DNA of 64,000 nucleotides from Asterias rubens (lineage: Eukaryota; Echinodermata; Asteroidea; Forcipulatida; Asteriidae), in contig NC_047076.1 of the NCBI RefSeq assembly GCF_902459465.1, forward strand, positions 8,440,146-8,504,145, written 5' to 3'. Positions 53,211 through 64,000 of the stretch are shown here, in pieces. Position numbers and translations under genes: made by a program. A model generated the notes under the pieces. It searched no databases, was not told the origin of the DNA, and saw only the letters and a list, made by a program, of their open reading frames with translations. Numbering within the stretch: the stretch's first letter is position 1; every line of letters starts with the position of its first letter.

Positions 53211-53430
53211 TTAATTTTGACAATGCCAACAAATCATTTGTGAATGTTCCCAGTACTACATGTAGGTGTAGTACACACATTGTGGTGTAGTACAGACACG
53301 CCTGGCCCCAATATCGTACTGATCATACAGCTGCTCAGAGAATTATGTTTTAATAAACATTTATTTTAAAAAGCAGGATAGGCACACTGTGTGGATCACA
53401 GATTGTACATGTGACAATACTTTGGCTGTA

Positions 53431-54052
53431 GGCCTGGGCGAATTATTGGGATATCCCGTTAGTGGCGAATAGGTTTTCCTATCCGTAACCGCGAATGCGT
53501 TTTTTTTCTTAACCGGATATCCGCATAGGGCGCGAATACCTATTTATAAACCGGATAGTTCTGTAATTACAACCATGGAGGAATAACCATGTTACAACCA
53601 AGTAAACGGATATTCTTTTAATATCCGAATATCCGCGGACGTCGGGCGACAACTGATAGGAATGTTTTGTCTGAATCCTTATGAAACTTCTATTAAGACA
53701 GCATAAAACAGCATAAATTAAGTATTTAACTATGCTCACCTCCGTGAAAAGTTAAAACAATGACATTTCTGACGTAATTTGTTCAAAGATTACGAAAGTT
53801 TTCCTTCACGTAGAGTCAATCACAATCAAAAGAAAAAGCAAATCGCCATCTTTAAATTAGATCCGGTTATTTTTATGAATGAACCGCGTGACACTGTCTA
53901 AAACTAATATCAATCCGCCCATACGATCTCATTCACAAACGAACAGCGCCCTCTAGCGGCAAAAAAACCCCCCAAAATATTCGAATATCCGGTTAATTTC
54001 GGATAGTTGGCCAGCGGTATCCGATTATCAAAATTTCACTATTCGCCCAGCA
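53431..54052. mobile_element. Palindromic element with CTGGGCGAAT ends
   Basis: The left end CTGGGCGAATTATTGGGATATCC and the right end ACTATTCGCCCAG are inverted, and the arms contain AACCGGATATCCGC-type motifs in both orientations (CGAATATCCGGTTAA at 53977). The middle has GAACAGCGCCCTCTAGCGGC. The terminus resembles hAT-type nonautonomous elements, but the 8-bp duplication was not found. Confidence 0.65.
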
Positions 54053-54893
54053 CTATTTGGCTGTTGACCTTAATTACTCTCATAAAAGCATATTTTTGTT
54101 GTGCTTCTATACATGTAGCTACTTTTTGTGCTACAGCTGCTGTTTGTAATGGGAGCCCTGACAGGCTCACTGTGCTGGGGGTAAAGGCAACTTTCCTTAG
54201 CTGCCCAACACAGCAAAATGCACCAAACAGGAAGGCTTGAGTTGTATTATGTTGTAACCCTGGCAATGGACTCAAATCCCCTATACCCTGTTGCACTATG
54301 CTGTGTTTAGCATGGTTCTCTATGTACATGTAACCTTGGCATAATGTGCAATCCCAGTCCCAAGCCAACATACTTCAAAACATTGTTAGGCATTTAGCAC
54401 TGTATCTGAAAAAGTTAATGCAGACGCAAACCATTTCGGTACAATGCAAACAAATTGAATTGCATTTTGCTGCATTTAGCAAGGTTTCATTTAAACACTG
54501 CATACTTGTACATTACAATAGGTTACATGTTGCATTTTTTTCATTTCAACTGTGTTACATTTTACTGCATTTAGCAGGTTTTCATTTTAATGTTTGATGC
54601 ATTGACAGTAGCCTGGTTTGCATTGCAACTAGTTGGTGGTAAGGATTAATAGTGGACTACTGGACTACATGGAGGCTGTATGGTATTAAGTGTGAAGTAC
54701 AGTGCAGTGTGCAATGTATATAATTCATGCTTGAAATTGCGTTGAGTCCATAATGATATTAATAAAAAATATTTAAAATTTATATTGCGCCCCTTACATA
54801 CAAAATGATCAGAGGCGCAGAACACATGTTAAAAAGCACAGAGTGGAAGAAAAACACAAAGAAAAAAGACTGGTCACCAGGCCAGTGGCTTAA

Positions 54894-55257
54894 AGCCATT
54901 GGACCCTTTCGGTAAACAGTAATGTCCAAGGCCCACACTTCGTGTATCACAACTTCTATATCAAATAACAAACCTGTGAAAATTTGGGCTGAATCGGTCA
55001 TCGGAGTCGGGAGAAAATAGCCGGAAAACCCACCCTTGTATCCGCGCATTTCGCCGTGTCATGATGTGTTTAAAATAAATCCGTAATTCTCGTTAACGAG
55101 AATTGATATTGTTTTACTGTTTTCTCAAAAAGTAAAGCATTTCATGGAATAATATTTCAAGAGAAGTATTTCACCATTACCTTCTGTAAACCCTGTTAGT
55201 TATTTGTAAATCTGTGAATTTTTATTTTCGTTTCTGTACCGAAAGGGTCCAATGGCT
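54894..55257. mobile_element. TTAA-type MITE with AGCCATTGGACCC ends
   Basis: TTAA at 54890-54893, then AGCCATTGGACCCTTTCGGT; the end ACCGAAAGGGTCCAATGGCT is followed by TTAA at 55258-55261. The ends are perfect for 20 bp, and the interior has AACCTGTGAAAATTTGGGCT, shared with the AGGCAGTGG family. Confidence 0.93.
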
Positions 55258-55843
55258 TTAACAAAAGTATGGGGATTAATACGTCTGTCCCGCCAACAGA
55301 GAACTAATTAATTACTTATTACACAGGCCTATCTCTGCTGGCATCGGTAATGTTTTGACCTTTTCAGGAGACAGACGTGCTTACTGTAGCTACATTTTGT
55401 GCTAAAAGCATCTCCTCTATGAAATTGGGCCTGGTCTGATGGAGTTGTTACATTTATAAATGTAGAATCAGTCTAGCGGTGTCTAAAAGTAAAAAGCCCC
55501 TTTTTAAAACACCTTGTGGAAGGGTGTTCATTTGCAATAAAGGCAGGTCATGATAGTGGTCATGGTCAGGGTGGTAGGGTCATCACGATTCCTTCTTTAA
55601 CGTTGTCAAGCAGCTCATCCTTGCTCCCGGCTCCTGTGTCGTCTTGTTGGTCGATCTCTATGGCCGATAATGATGTCATCTCAAGATCTCAAGGGGAGGT
55701 CAAATTCTTGGATGTGGATCATTTGAGTTAGTAATGATAAGATAATAGGGTGATATATAAGAGGGATGCTGGGTTGTCTTAGGGATGCATGGGCCTGCTT
55801 CATTTTTGAAAGGGCAAGGGTAAGTTCTCCTAAAAAAAAACCT

Positions 55844-56226
55844 GGGCACTATTGGTAATTGTCAAAGACCAGTCTTCTCATTTTCACTTGGTGTATCTCA
55901 ATATTGAATAAAATAACAAACCTGTGAAAATTTGAACTCAATTGATCCTCGAAGTTGCGAGATAATAATGAAAGAAAAAGCACCCTCGTCACACGAAGTT
56001 GTGTGCTTTCAGATGCTTGATTTTGAGACCTCAAAATCTAAATCTGAGGTCTCAAACTCAAATTCGTGGAAAATTACTCCTTTCTCGAAAAACTACTATA
56101 CATGTACTTCAGAGGGAGCCATTTCTCACAATGTTTTATATACTATCAACCTCTCCCCATTACTTGTAACCAAGTAAGGTTTGTGCTAATAATTGTTTTC
56201 AGTAATTACCAATAGTGTCCACTGCG
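55844..56226. mobile_element. TTAA-type MITE, ends damaged
   Basis: It begins GGGCACTATTGGTAATTGTC and ends CCAATAGTGTCCACTGC without TTAA on either side. The central GAGACCTCA/TGAGGTCTC hairpin (about 56025-56056) is kept. Confidence 0.8.
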
Positions 56227-57154
56227 GCACCCTTTGAGGAAAATGTAAATTTTTACGGGCTGAGCATTTGAAGGGCACCAAGAAAATGATGAGGAGGAAA
56301 GGAGGCAGTCATCTTCGTTGCATCCTTCAAGTCTCAGGCCTGCATGCGAGCTCAGCACACGTGAAAGAAATTAAGTTGGAAACTCGCTTGAGTTGGTTTT
56401 GAAATTAAGTTCACAGTGGGAGGTGTAGTTGTCACACCCTGTTTTCAAAATTTGTTGAATTCCGTCTCAGGTGTATCTTTTTTCATACACGTGTATTGTA
56501 CACTGAAATTGTATTGTGTAATTTGGAAGAACTGTTTTTCAATCTACACCTAGGGGAGGGTTAGCTCACTGTTCAAAAAGGGGACTAAACTGCTGTTATT
56601 GCTTTGGCTTCATTCAACGTTGTTGTTTGAGCTACTGTGCATCGTCAATGTTCAGCCAATGTGGCGTTGGGTAAGACATACCCTCACAGAGAGGTAATAT
56701 TTTTAAGAGAAAGTTGGCTAGAATCTTTTGTCTTTTTACGTGTTCGGCTGTTCAAATCCTGTATAAGAAATATGTACAATATTTACTCTGCCCCAATAAA
56801 ACTAACATGAAAAATGCATCAAATGGTATTTTTGAGAAATTGCTAAAAATCTGGAGTGTTTTTTTTTTTTTCATGCAGGAAGATTTAGTCAAGATTGAAT
56901 ACACAATCTGATAATAAAATGTACAGTCAATTGGAGAAAATTTCTGTGTGCAAAATACTTGCCTACTAGTACACAAGTATATCTCTTCTACATGTAGCGT
57001 GATTTGTAGTGCAATATTTCAAGGCAAGTAATTTGTGTACTCAGTTGACTGACCCTCTCACAAACTAATAGTAATACCCTAAAAATAAATCCCAAACCAC
57101 AAGCCATGTTTTCACCATGACAGCTGTTCAATTCATCACTTCGCCTTTCTGACA
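56227..57154. other. No gene seen
   Basis: The stretch has no recognised repeat or exon. A T-run stands at 56859-56870. Confidence 0.4.
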
Positions 57155-57310
57155 ACAAACCCCTGTTCCCATTTTGATCTCCTCTTTGGTCAGAAGCCAG
57201 TCCGGGTAATACGGGATCGGGCGGGATTGCGCCCTTTATTGCCAGATCAGACCCCGCCCTGGATCCAAGAGCAATCAGATGTAAGTGGGAACGGGATGGT
57301 GATAAAGATC
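57155..57310. mobile_element. Possible small palindromic element
   Basis: CCCTGTTCCCATTTTGATCT near 57161 and AGATGTAAGTGGGAACGGGAT near 57278 are imperfect inverted copies around a CG-rich centre (GGGATCGGGCGGGATTG). The ends are not exact. Confidence 0.4.
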
Positions 57311-60059
57311 CAGCCCAACATTTTTTAACCCCTTCTGAACACAGATCAAAGATCCCATCAGAGCAATCACATCTGGGTCATCATTTCATACAGCTGCTTT
57401 AGAGCAGGAATTATTGCTTAAGATGCAGGGCGTACTTTGGATAATTACTCCCCAAGTGAATGACCATAAAAACTTATGTTATGAGCACTTTTTAGCTATT
57501 GATACATGTAGTATGAAACATCCCTAGAATTGCCCCTCTTCGGAGTGATATAAGTTTTATAGAGAAACGGTTATTTTTCCCTCACAAATTTAGCCATCTG
57601 AAAGCACACAATTCTATGCAACAAGGCTGTTTTTTCTTCTTTTTCTTTTAACGTTTTTCTTTAAACTTTGATGACCAGTTGAGCCAAAATTTTCACCTTT
57701 TTTGTATTTTGTTTTTTTAAGCATACTGGTCTTTGAAAAATACTAAAAGTATAACCTACCTTTAAACAGTTTCTGCTAAGCAACAATAAACAGCATACCA
57801 GTTAAGGATTGTAATATTACATGGTATTTTTGGCTGGTAACCTTATTTGGGTAAGCATAATTTTGTTGTGCTTAAAGCAGCTCTATTACAGGCCCTAGTC
57901 GTAGGCCTAATGCAAGGGACAACCCGCTCCCTTAGGGTTTCAGAAATCTGACGCACCTCCTACATGTCCTAATTGTCAATTCATTAAGTGGAAGATAACC
58001 CTGGGGGTTGATGAGTCGGCCTGGCCAAGACGGACGATGACGGCGTGTTTGAAGAGCAATTCTTGAATTGGCACCGGTCGCTCCATTTCTGAATCCAACT
58101 GTCGTAGAAATGTCAAATGTGTGATTGTGGTTCGGTCTCCAAAGTAGAACAAGTCGAGGGGAATAGATTTTGGCGGGTGTTGGTTGGATGGGAGTCCGAG
58201 ATGTGTCTGTATGTTTTGGGAGAGAAAGGGTATCCCTTGATTCACATGATGACATGATGACTGTTAGTGGATTTGATGTAAAAACGTTGAAAAAACTTTT
58301 CCTCAGTCTAAATAAAATGATTAGACTTTCCATTAAAAAAAAAATACACATAAAATATCCTCAATACACTGATGTATTCCTGAAGGGTTTAAAATTATCA
58401 CTGGACCACAGACCCCAAGCCAGCGAATATAGTGTCGGGCCAGTCAATAATTACACCTCCCTGCCTTTTAAACTTTAACTGATAAATTATACAAATATCT
58501 TCAATTCTATTGAGTATTGAAGTTTTTATTAATTACCCATTTAAGAATATTACATTGATAAATTTTGAGTTCTTGTTCCGAAAAAAAACCCCTCAAATGT
58601 GAAATTGAGTTGATAGTGGCCTTCTCATTTTGCTTCCGATCTCGTAACATCATCTCTGGTCCAGTAGAAGTTTTAAGCTACATACAAGCCCTTCAGTCTT
58701 GTGGACTTTCTCGAGCCGTGGAACATGCTTTGCAAATTTTAGTTTTAAGCAACGATTTCATCAAGTAATTTTTCCCAAAATATTTTGACCTGGTCTGTGC
58801 ACACTTTATGAGTTTAGTATTTCTGATACATTTTGTGTAGCATTTTGCCATGTTGTAAGGGAATTCATCCCCAGTGAACCCCATTATATTTTCGGCTAAC
58901 TGCCACTGCCAGTCCCACATTTTCCAATCCTCTTTCCCTTCGCTACGAAAATGCCAGAAGCCTTAAAGTCAGGAATTTACGATAATAGGATATCTCTTCC
59001 CAGTGATTTGACAGAGTAATCTCGTCCCAAGTGCTTCGATAGGAACGTAAATCTGGCTATAAGTGGCGGACCGGTACGGAGATCGTTTCTAGATGAGGGA
59101 CATCCTGAAGCTGTACTCTCAGGATGTTTGGATAAGATTTAGTTCTTAAAGTGCACATATATTGAAGAATTTTTCGTGAGTTTAAAACGAGCAACCAAAA
59201 CCATTTATAACATTAAATACATTTAAATGCAATTTTGACAAAAAAATATAAAATGAAATTAGTGCTTAAGGGGCCTTTAGAAACAAAAAATATTTTGATC
59301 CACCCAACTATAAATTTTTAAGAATTAAATGGCTTCATATTAATATTATAATTACTGAAGAACAAAGTAATGCCTGACAAAAACAAACAACTTTGTAGTA
59401 AAATTGAATCTTGGTCAGCTGCAATTTTGTTCTTCTTTTTCATTAAACTAATAACTAATTCTTATGATTTTCAGTTACTTCTTTTGTGACCCACCCACCC
59501 ACAATTTCTAAGAAATTGATTGGTAAGCAATATTAAATCAGCTTGCAAACTGGCAAGAATGCAGTCATCAAGGGCTCAAAATGAACACTGGATCACAACC
59601 CTGAGACCTGAGGAATGAATAATCTCAGTATAGGGACCAGCTTGGTTTAAGTACTTATGTACAATACTTGCACTGTCTATTGGCATAAAATGATCGAAGT
59701 GTTCACTGGGAAAGTAGCAAGTTGAAACGGGACCGGAAACGTACACTATTATCATAAACTTCAATGGTGCAAAATTTGTACTGCTACAAATTTTGCCAAA
59801 TTGAAACCACTCCTACAGTGTACATTGTAGGCCTAGTGTAAAGTACTACTGCGTTCTGAATTCAATGGTCACAGTTGACTGGTTTAGGTTATTGTTGATT
59901 TTCCTCTATTGTTGTGGATTCAGAGTAAACCCTAAATTTGCCCTTAATTTGTCCCATGGCCCAGCAGGGAACTGGGGTCTGGTTTCATCCTCTGGGAACT
60001 CTCATTGTGTTCAGAGTTGACTTTGATCTGCATCAATGAACAATAATATGGGCGCAGAC
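57311..60059. other. Gene-poor stretch with unassigned frames
   Basis: Near 57830-57895 lies one arm of the AAGCAGCTCTATTACAGGCCC palindromic family. A minus-strand frame of 89 codons at 57976-58245 (PPKSIPLDLFYFGD, PIQELLFKHAVIVRL) is compositionally protein-like, but I recognise no family. A plus-strand frame at 58565-58768 likewise has no match. Neither has clear splice or poly(A) support. Confidence 0.3.
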
Positions 60060-60111
60060 TGTAGTTTCATTTGAGATGCACACAACAGTGTGCATCTCAA
60101 ATGAAACTACA
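60060..60111. repeat. Perfect 24-bp hairpin with a 4-base loop
   Basis: Bases 60060-60083 pair without mismatch with 60088-60111 around the loop AACA. The stem begins TGTAGTTTCATTTGAG. It has no surrounding MITE structure and no second copy in the window. Confidence 0.95.
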
Positions 60112-60262
60112 TTGTGGTTGCAAATATAAAAACATGAAGTTAACATATTTACAGACTGAGAACCATGCAGTGTTCTGTGGTTTGCTGGCAAGGTGCACTC
60201 TGGCCAGGTGCACTATAAAATGTTGGCCAGCCAGTCATTTATTAGTGGTCCATTATAGTTTC

Positions 60263-60422
60263 TGATTTCACGAAACGCTAGGGTCAATCCTATCTCGAGT
60301 TAGGATGAGTAACCCGTCCTAACTTAGGATGAGTTCAATGCGTCCTACGTATTTGGATCACAACTGAACCCGTCCTAAGTCCTACGAATTAATCCCAAGT
60401 AAGGAAGAGATTGGTGAAATCG
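60263..60422. mobile_element. MITE-like palindrome with GATTTCACGAAAC ends
   Basis: The left end GATTTCACGAAACGCTAGGG and the inverted right end GATTTCACCAATCTC share the first eight bases, and CCTAAC.TAGGATGAGT motifs repeat in both orientations inside. Confidence 0.6.
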
Positions 60423-61558
60423 ATGGCTGGCTGGCTAGTTCAGTGAAAGTTTTGATTTGCGATGTTAGTTTTTTTCACGGAGCAATTCCATGGTTCTGGT
60501 TAACCTATTTACAGATATTGAAACATAAATTACTAAAAGAGATACTATTAATTTTATTATTACTGGTTTATTATTAAAAACATCTGCTTGTCGCAGCCCA
60601 AAGACTGAATTATGGTACAGATTTACATTTTTTATATAAATAATTTAAAAAGCACTGGAGAATATTTATACACAAGTTACTAGTGTTGCAATCCAGATTC
60701 ATACTAGTGTTGTAATCCAGATTCATAGACTTGTCCAGTCCCTCCGAGCCAGTCGATGTTGCGGATCTTTGTGTGATGTTGGTGCAAGGAGTCAATACAC
60801 TGTTACTCTAACTGTGGATTCTAGTTAAGACCTTTTAGTCAACAATGACTCACCCGTGGAGTCTATCAGTTGATCAATTTGTAGCATTTCTTGAGTGTTT
60901 TCTGATCCTGTTGTTTGTTTGTTTGCTTTCCTCAAGAAACTACTCCGTGATAGTAGAATAGAAAGCTGAAACAGTTCTAGACACACACATGGTGTTACCA
61001 CAATCCAAATATATATTTTCCTCAAGAAGCAAGTCAAATTTGTTTGGACGCTTAGCGTGGAGTAAGTAGGGGTCGTCTTGTTTGCTTTTATTGAGTCGGA
61101 AGTAACTAAATGCCTTTCGTGATAAAACTTAGGGTACTTGGGGGTTGTGCATGATGATCACACAAAATGTTGATGTGTACGCAGTAGACAATTTTCATAG
61201 TATGCATGGCACTGTTTGCGGCTCAACTGGTAGACCAATGGAAGGCAAGCACAAGTCCAAGAAACAGCAATTAATCTTTAAGGACAAACTTCAATTGAAT
61301 TTACCCTCCCGACAAACAAGAGGCTCCTGAGTAAGGAATCTGAGACCACTTTCCTCCCTGATGTGGTTAACCCATGGAGACATGGGTCTGAGCTTTAGGC
61401 AGGCACCCTGTGTTCACTCAGCCTGAGGTTATTAATGTACAAGCGAGGACTCGTAAAACATGAATGTTAACATGACCTTTAACCAACCTTTAGTTTCTGT
61501 TTTGTTCAACATTCGTGGGTAAATTAAGTCTCGAGCATGCAGTATGCAGTATTTTATC
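60423..61558. other. No gene seen
   Basis: A 22-bp direct repeat, TACTAGTGTTG.AATCCAGATTCATA, stands at about 60680 and 60702. Frames up to 70 codons show no domain. Confidence 0.4.
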
Positions 61559-61809
61559 AGACGGTTTTCTTTTTACCCTGTTGACTAACACGGTCGGCCA
61601 TTTATGGGAGTCGAAATTTTGACTCCCATAAATGGCCGACCGTGATAGTTCGCGACAGAAAAGGAAACCGTGCAATTTCGGGTGATACTTGTGTGGATCA
61701 TTATATTCTACTTTTAAAACATCTTTCTAACTATATGCATTTCATAACAAACGCTTTCAAACGCTTTTAATAGACCAACTCGTCCGATCCAAGGCAACGT
61801 GTTCATTTA
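61559..61809. mobile_element. Palindromic MITE with intact centre, left arm shortened
   Basis: The centre is a perfect 24-bp stem (61589-61612 with 61621-61644) around GAAATTTT. The right arm runs through TATGCATTTCATAACAAACG to CCAAGGCAACGTGTTCA followed by TTTAA. This is the family whose arm is captured in each tRNA-array unit; the left arm is missing its outer part. Confidence 0.88.
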
Positions 61810-62449
61810 ATATCAGAGGCCATTTTAAACATTTTGTTTTTAAAATTTAAATCATGTCACATACATGAAGGGAAGAAAAATTCTATTGAATTGGTGGTTT
61901 TAATTCAAAGCCATCTGGCCAAAGGAATGTCCTACAAGGAAACCTTGTAGTACAAAGTTTCCATCAGGCGATTATTATAACTATTTTTGGCAGAAGTTAC
62001 TTTTTAGTAAATTTTTCTATCGTCCTCGATGCTCTGCAAGAAAAAGTATCTGTTTGAAACAAATTTCCACCACTTCTTACAGTGCCTGCTCTCTCTTTTT
62101 CCCAGTGGAATCCTACAATCCCCCTAACTAGGGATTAAGTCACTCTGTCACTGTGCCATGTTATAGCAGACCCATTAATCCCTCCAGCTGAGCTTTTAGC
62201 TAAAGCTGATTAAAGAAGAGATTAAGGAAGTTGAATCAATCTGAATGCCAGGAAATTGAAAAGATGGTTGGTAGTGTTTTAAAATCCTCAGTTGTCATTG
62301 ATGTGGTCAGACACAGTACTCAAATCGGTTTTAAGACAGTTTTAAATCAAGTCTAACCATAGAGAAGTAGTCCATTCTTTGGTCTTTATTTATACCCCAT
62401 CACACCAAATTCGTTCCCACTACATTCTGAAAAATGTAGCCGAACAGAC
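61810..62449. other. No gene seen
   Basis: A short inverted pair, AAGGAATGTCCTACAAGGAAACC with CTTGTAGTACAAAG, lies near 61920-61960. Otherwise nothing is recognised. Confidence 0.4.
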
Positions 62450-62453
62450 TTAA

Positions 62454-62807
62454 AGGGAAGGTACACGTTTGGTAATTACTCAAAACAAATATTAACTTAA
62501 AAACTTACTTGGTAACAAGCATTGGAGAGCTGTTGATAGTTTAAAACATTGTGGGAAACAACTCCCTCTGAAGTAACTTGGTTTTGAGAAAGAGGTTATT
62601 TCTCACTAAAATAATAAAAGACTTGTTTTATTCTTATCTGAAAGCACACAATTTCGTCCAACAAGAGATGTTTTCTTTCATTATTTTCTTGCAACTTCGA
62701 TGACCAATTGAGCCCAAATTTTCACAGGCTTGTTATTTTATGGTTATGATGGGATACACCAAAAGAGAAGACTGGTCTTTGACAATTACCAAACCTGTAC
62801 CTTCCCT
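62454..62807. mobile_element. TTAA-type MITE with AGGGAAGGTACACG ends
   Basis: TTAA at 62450-62453 and 62808-62811 flank AGGGAAGGTACACGTTTGG and CCAAACCTGTACCTTCCCT, inverted copies with one mismatch. Inside are ATAATAAAAGACTT and AATTTTCACAGGCTTGTTAT, blocks also present in the partial copies at 1-157 and 41886-42160. Confidence 0.93.
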
Positions 62808-62811
62808 TTAA

Positions 62812-64000
62812 ACTGTATGCAAACAGAGTGGACGTAGTAGCAACTTTTTGGATCTTTTTAAGAACTTCATAGAAGGGCTCGGACGAGTTTGATTGGAATA
62901 CGTGCTCCAGGACTTTGAGCCTGCTCAAATTTTTCAGGCGACCATCCCATCCTGCAAGTAGTAGCCCCAAACTTAAAACGAGAAGGACGTACTACGAACG
63001 GAATTGCCGTACTTTGATTATACTAGGGACATGCCGGACATGATGCGGTCGAGCATCATTTGGATGTGTACATTGTTTTAGTACAATGTTTTATACTATC
63101 AGGCTCTCCCCGTTACTCGTAATCAAGAACGGTTTTATGATGATAATTATTTTGAGTAATTACCAATAGTGTCCACTGCCTTTAAGCATTTGGGTTTGGG
63201 CCAGTAACGTATCTGAGCCCTGTGGATTTCCCCAATGAATTTGAACCCTGTCGTATGTGAAATCTTTGCTAACAATTGTGTGGACTTGTTTTGGTTTGTG
63301 TCAATTTGACTGCCATTCCATGAACAATATTTGTTCAACAAAATGTTCTAACAAAGATGCAAATGTACGTAGGTAGGAGGTATATATAAAAACAGTTGGG
63401 AGAAATGGAAACACTATAAATTGACAGTCTCTGCTGCAAATTGCACAATCACTTGGAGCCCATGAATACACCTCTTGACGTGTGTGGGAAAGCTCCATTC
63501 GGTTGAAAATGCTTGTGGTTTTTCTTTGTGTTTTTTGCTAGTTTTGGCCTGTAACTTTCTTTCTCTGGGTAACAATTTCCAGTGAGTTGCCCAACCATTT
63601 GGAACTGTTGTGTTCCATTTGGAACAGGGGTTGTGTATGGTTGCACATAACTGTACATTGTACACAAAACTAAAGAAATCCCTTTTAACATGGTACCGCG
63701 CAAGGGATTCGAAATTTACACTGAACCACAGGCCAAAGGCCAGTCCCAAAGAGTACATATTATGATGTAGTACGTGTATTTAAGCTGGATTAACCATTTC
63801 TTCTAAGCGGATTGTATTGTACTTTGCTAAATCTGTTCTTTGAGAGTGGGCCCAGTCTTTTCCTTAGTTTTGCCCCTATAAAATGATCTTCTTTATAGAC
63901 TGTAAAGGGAAAGTTTTAGACCTACATATTTGTAATTAATGGCAACAAAACTGACTTGGTTAGAAGTATAGCAGCTTCCGCTAAAGCATTTACAGAATCA
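62812..64000. other. Gene-poor end of the window
   Basis: The piece 63083-63182 (ATGTTTTATACTATCAGGCTC to CCAATAGTGTCCACTGCC) is the right half of an AGGCAGTGG-type MITE followed by TTTAA. A minus-strand frame in 62812-62970 (KVLEHVFQSNSSEPFYEVLKK) looks protein-like but is cut by the MITE and has no recognised family. Frames at 63414-63758 show no domain. Confidence 0.35.

Noticed and set aside
53509-54371. Frames at 53509-53739 and 54039-54371
   Set aside because: They lie in or across the CTGGGCGAAT palindromic element, and the products follow its inverted arms.

Overview
The window reads as animal nuclear DNA, most probably from an echinoderm and within that group a sea star. The reasons are split-gene structure with GT-AG introns, an exon of a metazoan cytochrome b561, a SURL/Mag-like Ty3 retrotransposon, and many copies of palindromic TTAA-flanked elements whose ends (AAGGCAGTGGACACTATTGG, AAGGAACACGTTGC) I recall from asteroid genomes. 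That last point is memory, not a search. There are no operons. Almost every listed open reading frame over 60 codons lies in repeat or intergenic DNA.

Layout. 1-2.3 kb: edge of a TTAA element, a tRNA-derived SINE, the first coding exon of a minus-strand CYB561-like gene with a predicted noncoding exon upstream, and a 94-bp MITE with a 9-bp target duplication. 2.3-10.8 kb: a tRNA-Lys(CTT) cluster. Its left part (2.3-5.2 kb) is old and decayed. Its right part (5.2-10.8 kb) is a recent tandem array of about 1,070-bp units. Each unit holds one minus-strand and one plus-strand tRNA gene, transcribed away from each other, plus a captured arm of a palindromic MITE and a G-run. 11.64-16.22 kb: a complete-length Ty3 element on the minus strand with two 151-bp LTRs, a 5-bp target duplication, a tRNA-Leu(CAA)-type primer site and a polypurine tract; its reading frames are broken. 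17.1-21.4 kb: a large imperfect inverted repeat, with a chimera of MITE and tRNA fragment beside it. 21.9-26.2 kb: local multiplication of one element that ends in a nested stem-loop and a (TCAAA)n tail, including five or six tandem copies of about 271-275 bp. 26.7-28.6 kb: three small tandem-repeat families. 28.6-34.8 kb: about 40 copies of a 145-bp monomer with higher-order structure and two overlapping hairpins in each monomer. 35.4-39.1 kb: a duplicated segment, one copy carrying a MITE that is absent from the other. 40.9-42.3 kb: a broken THAP-domain exon, then a LINE fragment and a mariner-type MITE nested in an older MITE. 42.4-64 kb: gene-poor DNA with MITEs, decayed tandem repeats, a G-rich stretch and a near-perfect 24-bp hairpin.

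The only protein-coding calls I trust are the CYB561 exon and the retrotransposon reading frames. The tRNA-Lys genes are the main functional content. Their minus-strand copies stay identical while the plus-strand copies accumulate changes at positions 14 and 37, so copies within one array may differ in activity. Three repeat families (the divergent tRNA pair array, the 145-bp hairpin array and the stem-loop-tailed array) are the most unusual material. I cannot show a function for the last two.
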